Below are positions 63,200 to 64,000 of a DNA stretch of 64,000 nucleotides, one piece after another. Under the pieces are notes generated by a model that had not been told where the DNA came from, ran no database searches, and worked only from the letters and a program-made list of their open reading frames with translations. Each line of letters opens with the position of its first letter. The first letter of the stretch is position 1. Made by a program: the position numbers and the translations under genes. Source of the stretch: Fomitopsis serialis (taxonomy: Eukaryota; Basidiomycota; Agaricomycetes; Polyporales; Fomitopsidaceae); contig NW_025955030.1 in the NCBI RefSeq assembly GCF_022376445.1, forward strand, positions 124,001 to 188,000, given 5' to 3'.

Positions 63200-63801
63200 A
63201 TGCCCAGGCTAGCCGAAAAGATAGGTGAGCGGTAGCCTCATGCCCTCCAGGAACCGCTACAAAAATTTCCCGTCCGCTAGGCTCGCTGCTGTTCTGCCCG
63301 GACTGTGGCACGCTGCTCAATCTGCCCGAGGATGAGGTCGTCTATGTCAAGTGCGAGCAGTGCGGACACGAAGAGCCGGCAAGCTGTGCGTAGGACTGAT
63401 ATGAGCTGTCTGGGGGTGGTTGGCTGATGCGCGGGCAGCGTATGAGAACATCGAGATCATAACGCGCTCGCACCCGGACGCGTTCCCGTCGCCGCTAAGA
63501 CAGAAGGGCAAAACGCAGACGAAGGTTCACGAGGCGAACGACGCGCTGCTGAAGGTGACTGAGAAGTGTCCGGAGTGCGGGCACATGGAGGCCTATTCGC
63601 GGGAGATGCAGGTAAGGCGCGGAACTGCTCCTCAGTAGGCACTCATGCTGAACGCGCCCTTCTAGTTGCGGAGCGCAGACGAGGGGTCCACCATATTCTA
63701 CACCGTAAGATCAATGGATTTCCCGGTTGTCGACCTGATGCTGACCAGTGTGTGACGGGCAGTGTGTCAAGTGTAAATACGGCTGGCGTGTCAACAACTG
63801 A
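63200..63801 (+). CDS. RPA12: RNA polymerase I subunit Rpa12
   Basis: Small zinc-ribbon subunit of RNA polymerase I that supports RNA cleavage and termination in rRNA synthesis. Exon 1 is short (MPRLAEKIG). Exon 2 supplies the N-terminal ribbon LLFCPDCGTLLNLPEDE with VKCEQCGHEE. Exon 3 carries YENIEIITRSHPDAFPSPLR and the C-terminal TFIIS-like ribbon VTEKCPECGHMEAYSREMQ. Later exons hold LRSADEGSTIFYT (the catalytic RSADE hairpin) and CVKCKYGWRVNN, ending at 63801. The final acceptor must be the AG at about 63765-63766 to restore the CxxC pair. The length, near 125 residues, matches the family. No frameshift. Confidence 0.93.
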
Positions 63802-63884
63802 GGAGGGCATGCGAGGCAGCAGGCGAGGGGTCTGGGGAACAATGACATACATACCCGGGTGCATCACGTATCCTGCCCGGCCAT

Positions 63885-64000
63885 CTACACGTACACGCCT
63901 GCGGTACAGAACAGAGCGACAACACCGAAGCCACCGAGGACGCTGGCGAGGGACGCGACGCCGGCTTCGCGGATGGGGAGCTTGTCTTTTGGCAGTCTGT
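63885..64000 (-). CDS. C-terminal fragment of an unidentified membrane protein
   Basis: Read leftward from the window edge, one frame gives KDKLPIREAGVASLASVLGG and GFGVVALFCTAGVYV, then a stop at 63885. The hydrophobic stretch would be a single C-terminal membrane span. The gene starts beyond the window. The strand fits the alternating pattern of its neighbours. No family recognised. Confidence 0.35.
   Translation of the reverse strand, partial: RLPKDKLPIREAGVASLASVLGGFGVVALFCTAGVYV

Overview
This window is nuclear DNA from a filamentous basidiomycete, most likely an agaricomycete. Genes are cut by many short introns (about 45-70 bases, GT..AG), are closely packed, and encode a fungal repertoire: Chs7 chitin-synthase chaperone, PHO85-type cyclin, Zip4/Spo22, Trs33, Get2, Psd1 and Rpa12. 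The dynein heavy chain is present only as its N-terminal tail, which matches the two-gene dynein heavy chain reported for agaricomycetes. No bacterial, viral or organellar genes were seen.

Layout. 0.3-10.3 kb, minus strand: G-protein alpha subunit, an unrecognised protein, cullin-4, and a GPALPP/DUF3752 protein. 10.7-14.0 kb: N6-methyl-AMP deaminase-like gene (+) and CHS7 (-). 14.0-18.8 kb: a gene-poor stretch. 18.8-20.9 kb: cyclin (+). 20.9-23.2 kb: gene-poor, with one weak membrane-like coding fragment. 23.2-27.9 kb: intron-dense ZIP4/SPO22 meiosis gene (+). 29.5 kb: a tiny zinc-ribbon gene behind a strong TATA box. 30.1 kb: single-exon APH-type kinase. From 32.8 kb to the right edge, 14 consecutive genes alternate strand without exception: mitochondrial GluRS +, UBR1 -, TRS33 +, UTP18 -, PSD1 +, CNNM/Mam3-like -, TRM2 +, dynein tail -, MRP49-like +, GET2-like -, ArfGAP +, LTA4-hydrolase-like -, RPA12 +, and a partial gene -. 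Start-to-start gaps are 0-480 bp and end-to-end gaps 68-361 bp.

The genes are mostly housekeeping: mitochondrial translation (GluRS, MRP49-like), rRNA synthesis and processing (RPA12, UTP18), tRNA modification (TRM2), protein turnover (UBR1, cullin-4), membrane traffic (TRS33, ArfGAP, GET2, CHS7), lipid synthesis (PSD1), signalling (G alpha, cyclin), meiosis (ZIP4) and nuclear movement (dynein tail). They do not form a pathway cluster.

Caveat for any user: many conserved genes can be read only if one missing base is allowed at one or more sites, often in a short homopolymer. The pattern is always minus one and falls in single-copy essential genes, so I read it as consensus error rather than gene death. 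Gene spans below run from start to stop codon and include introns.
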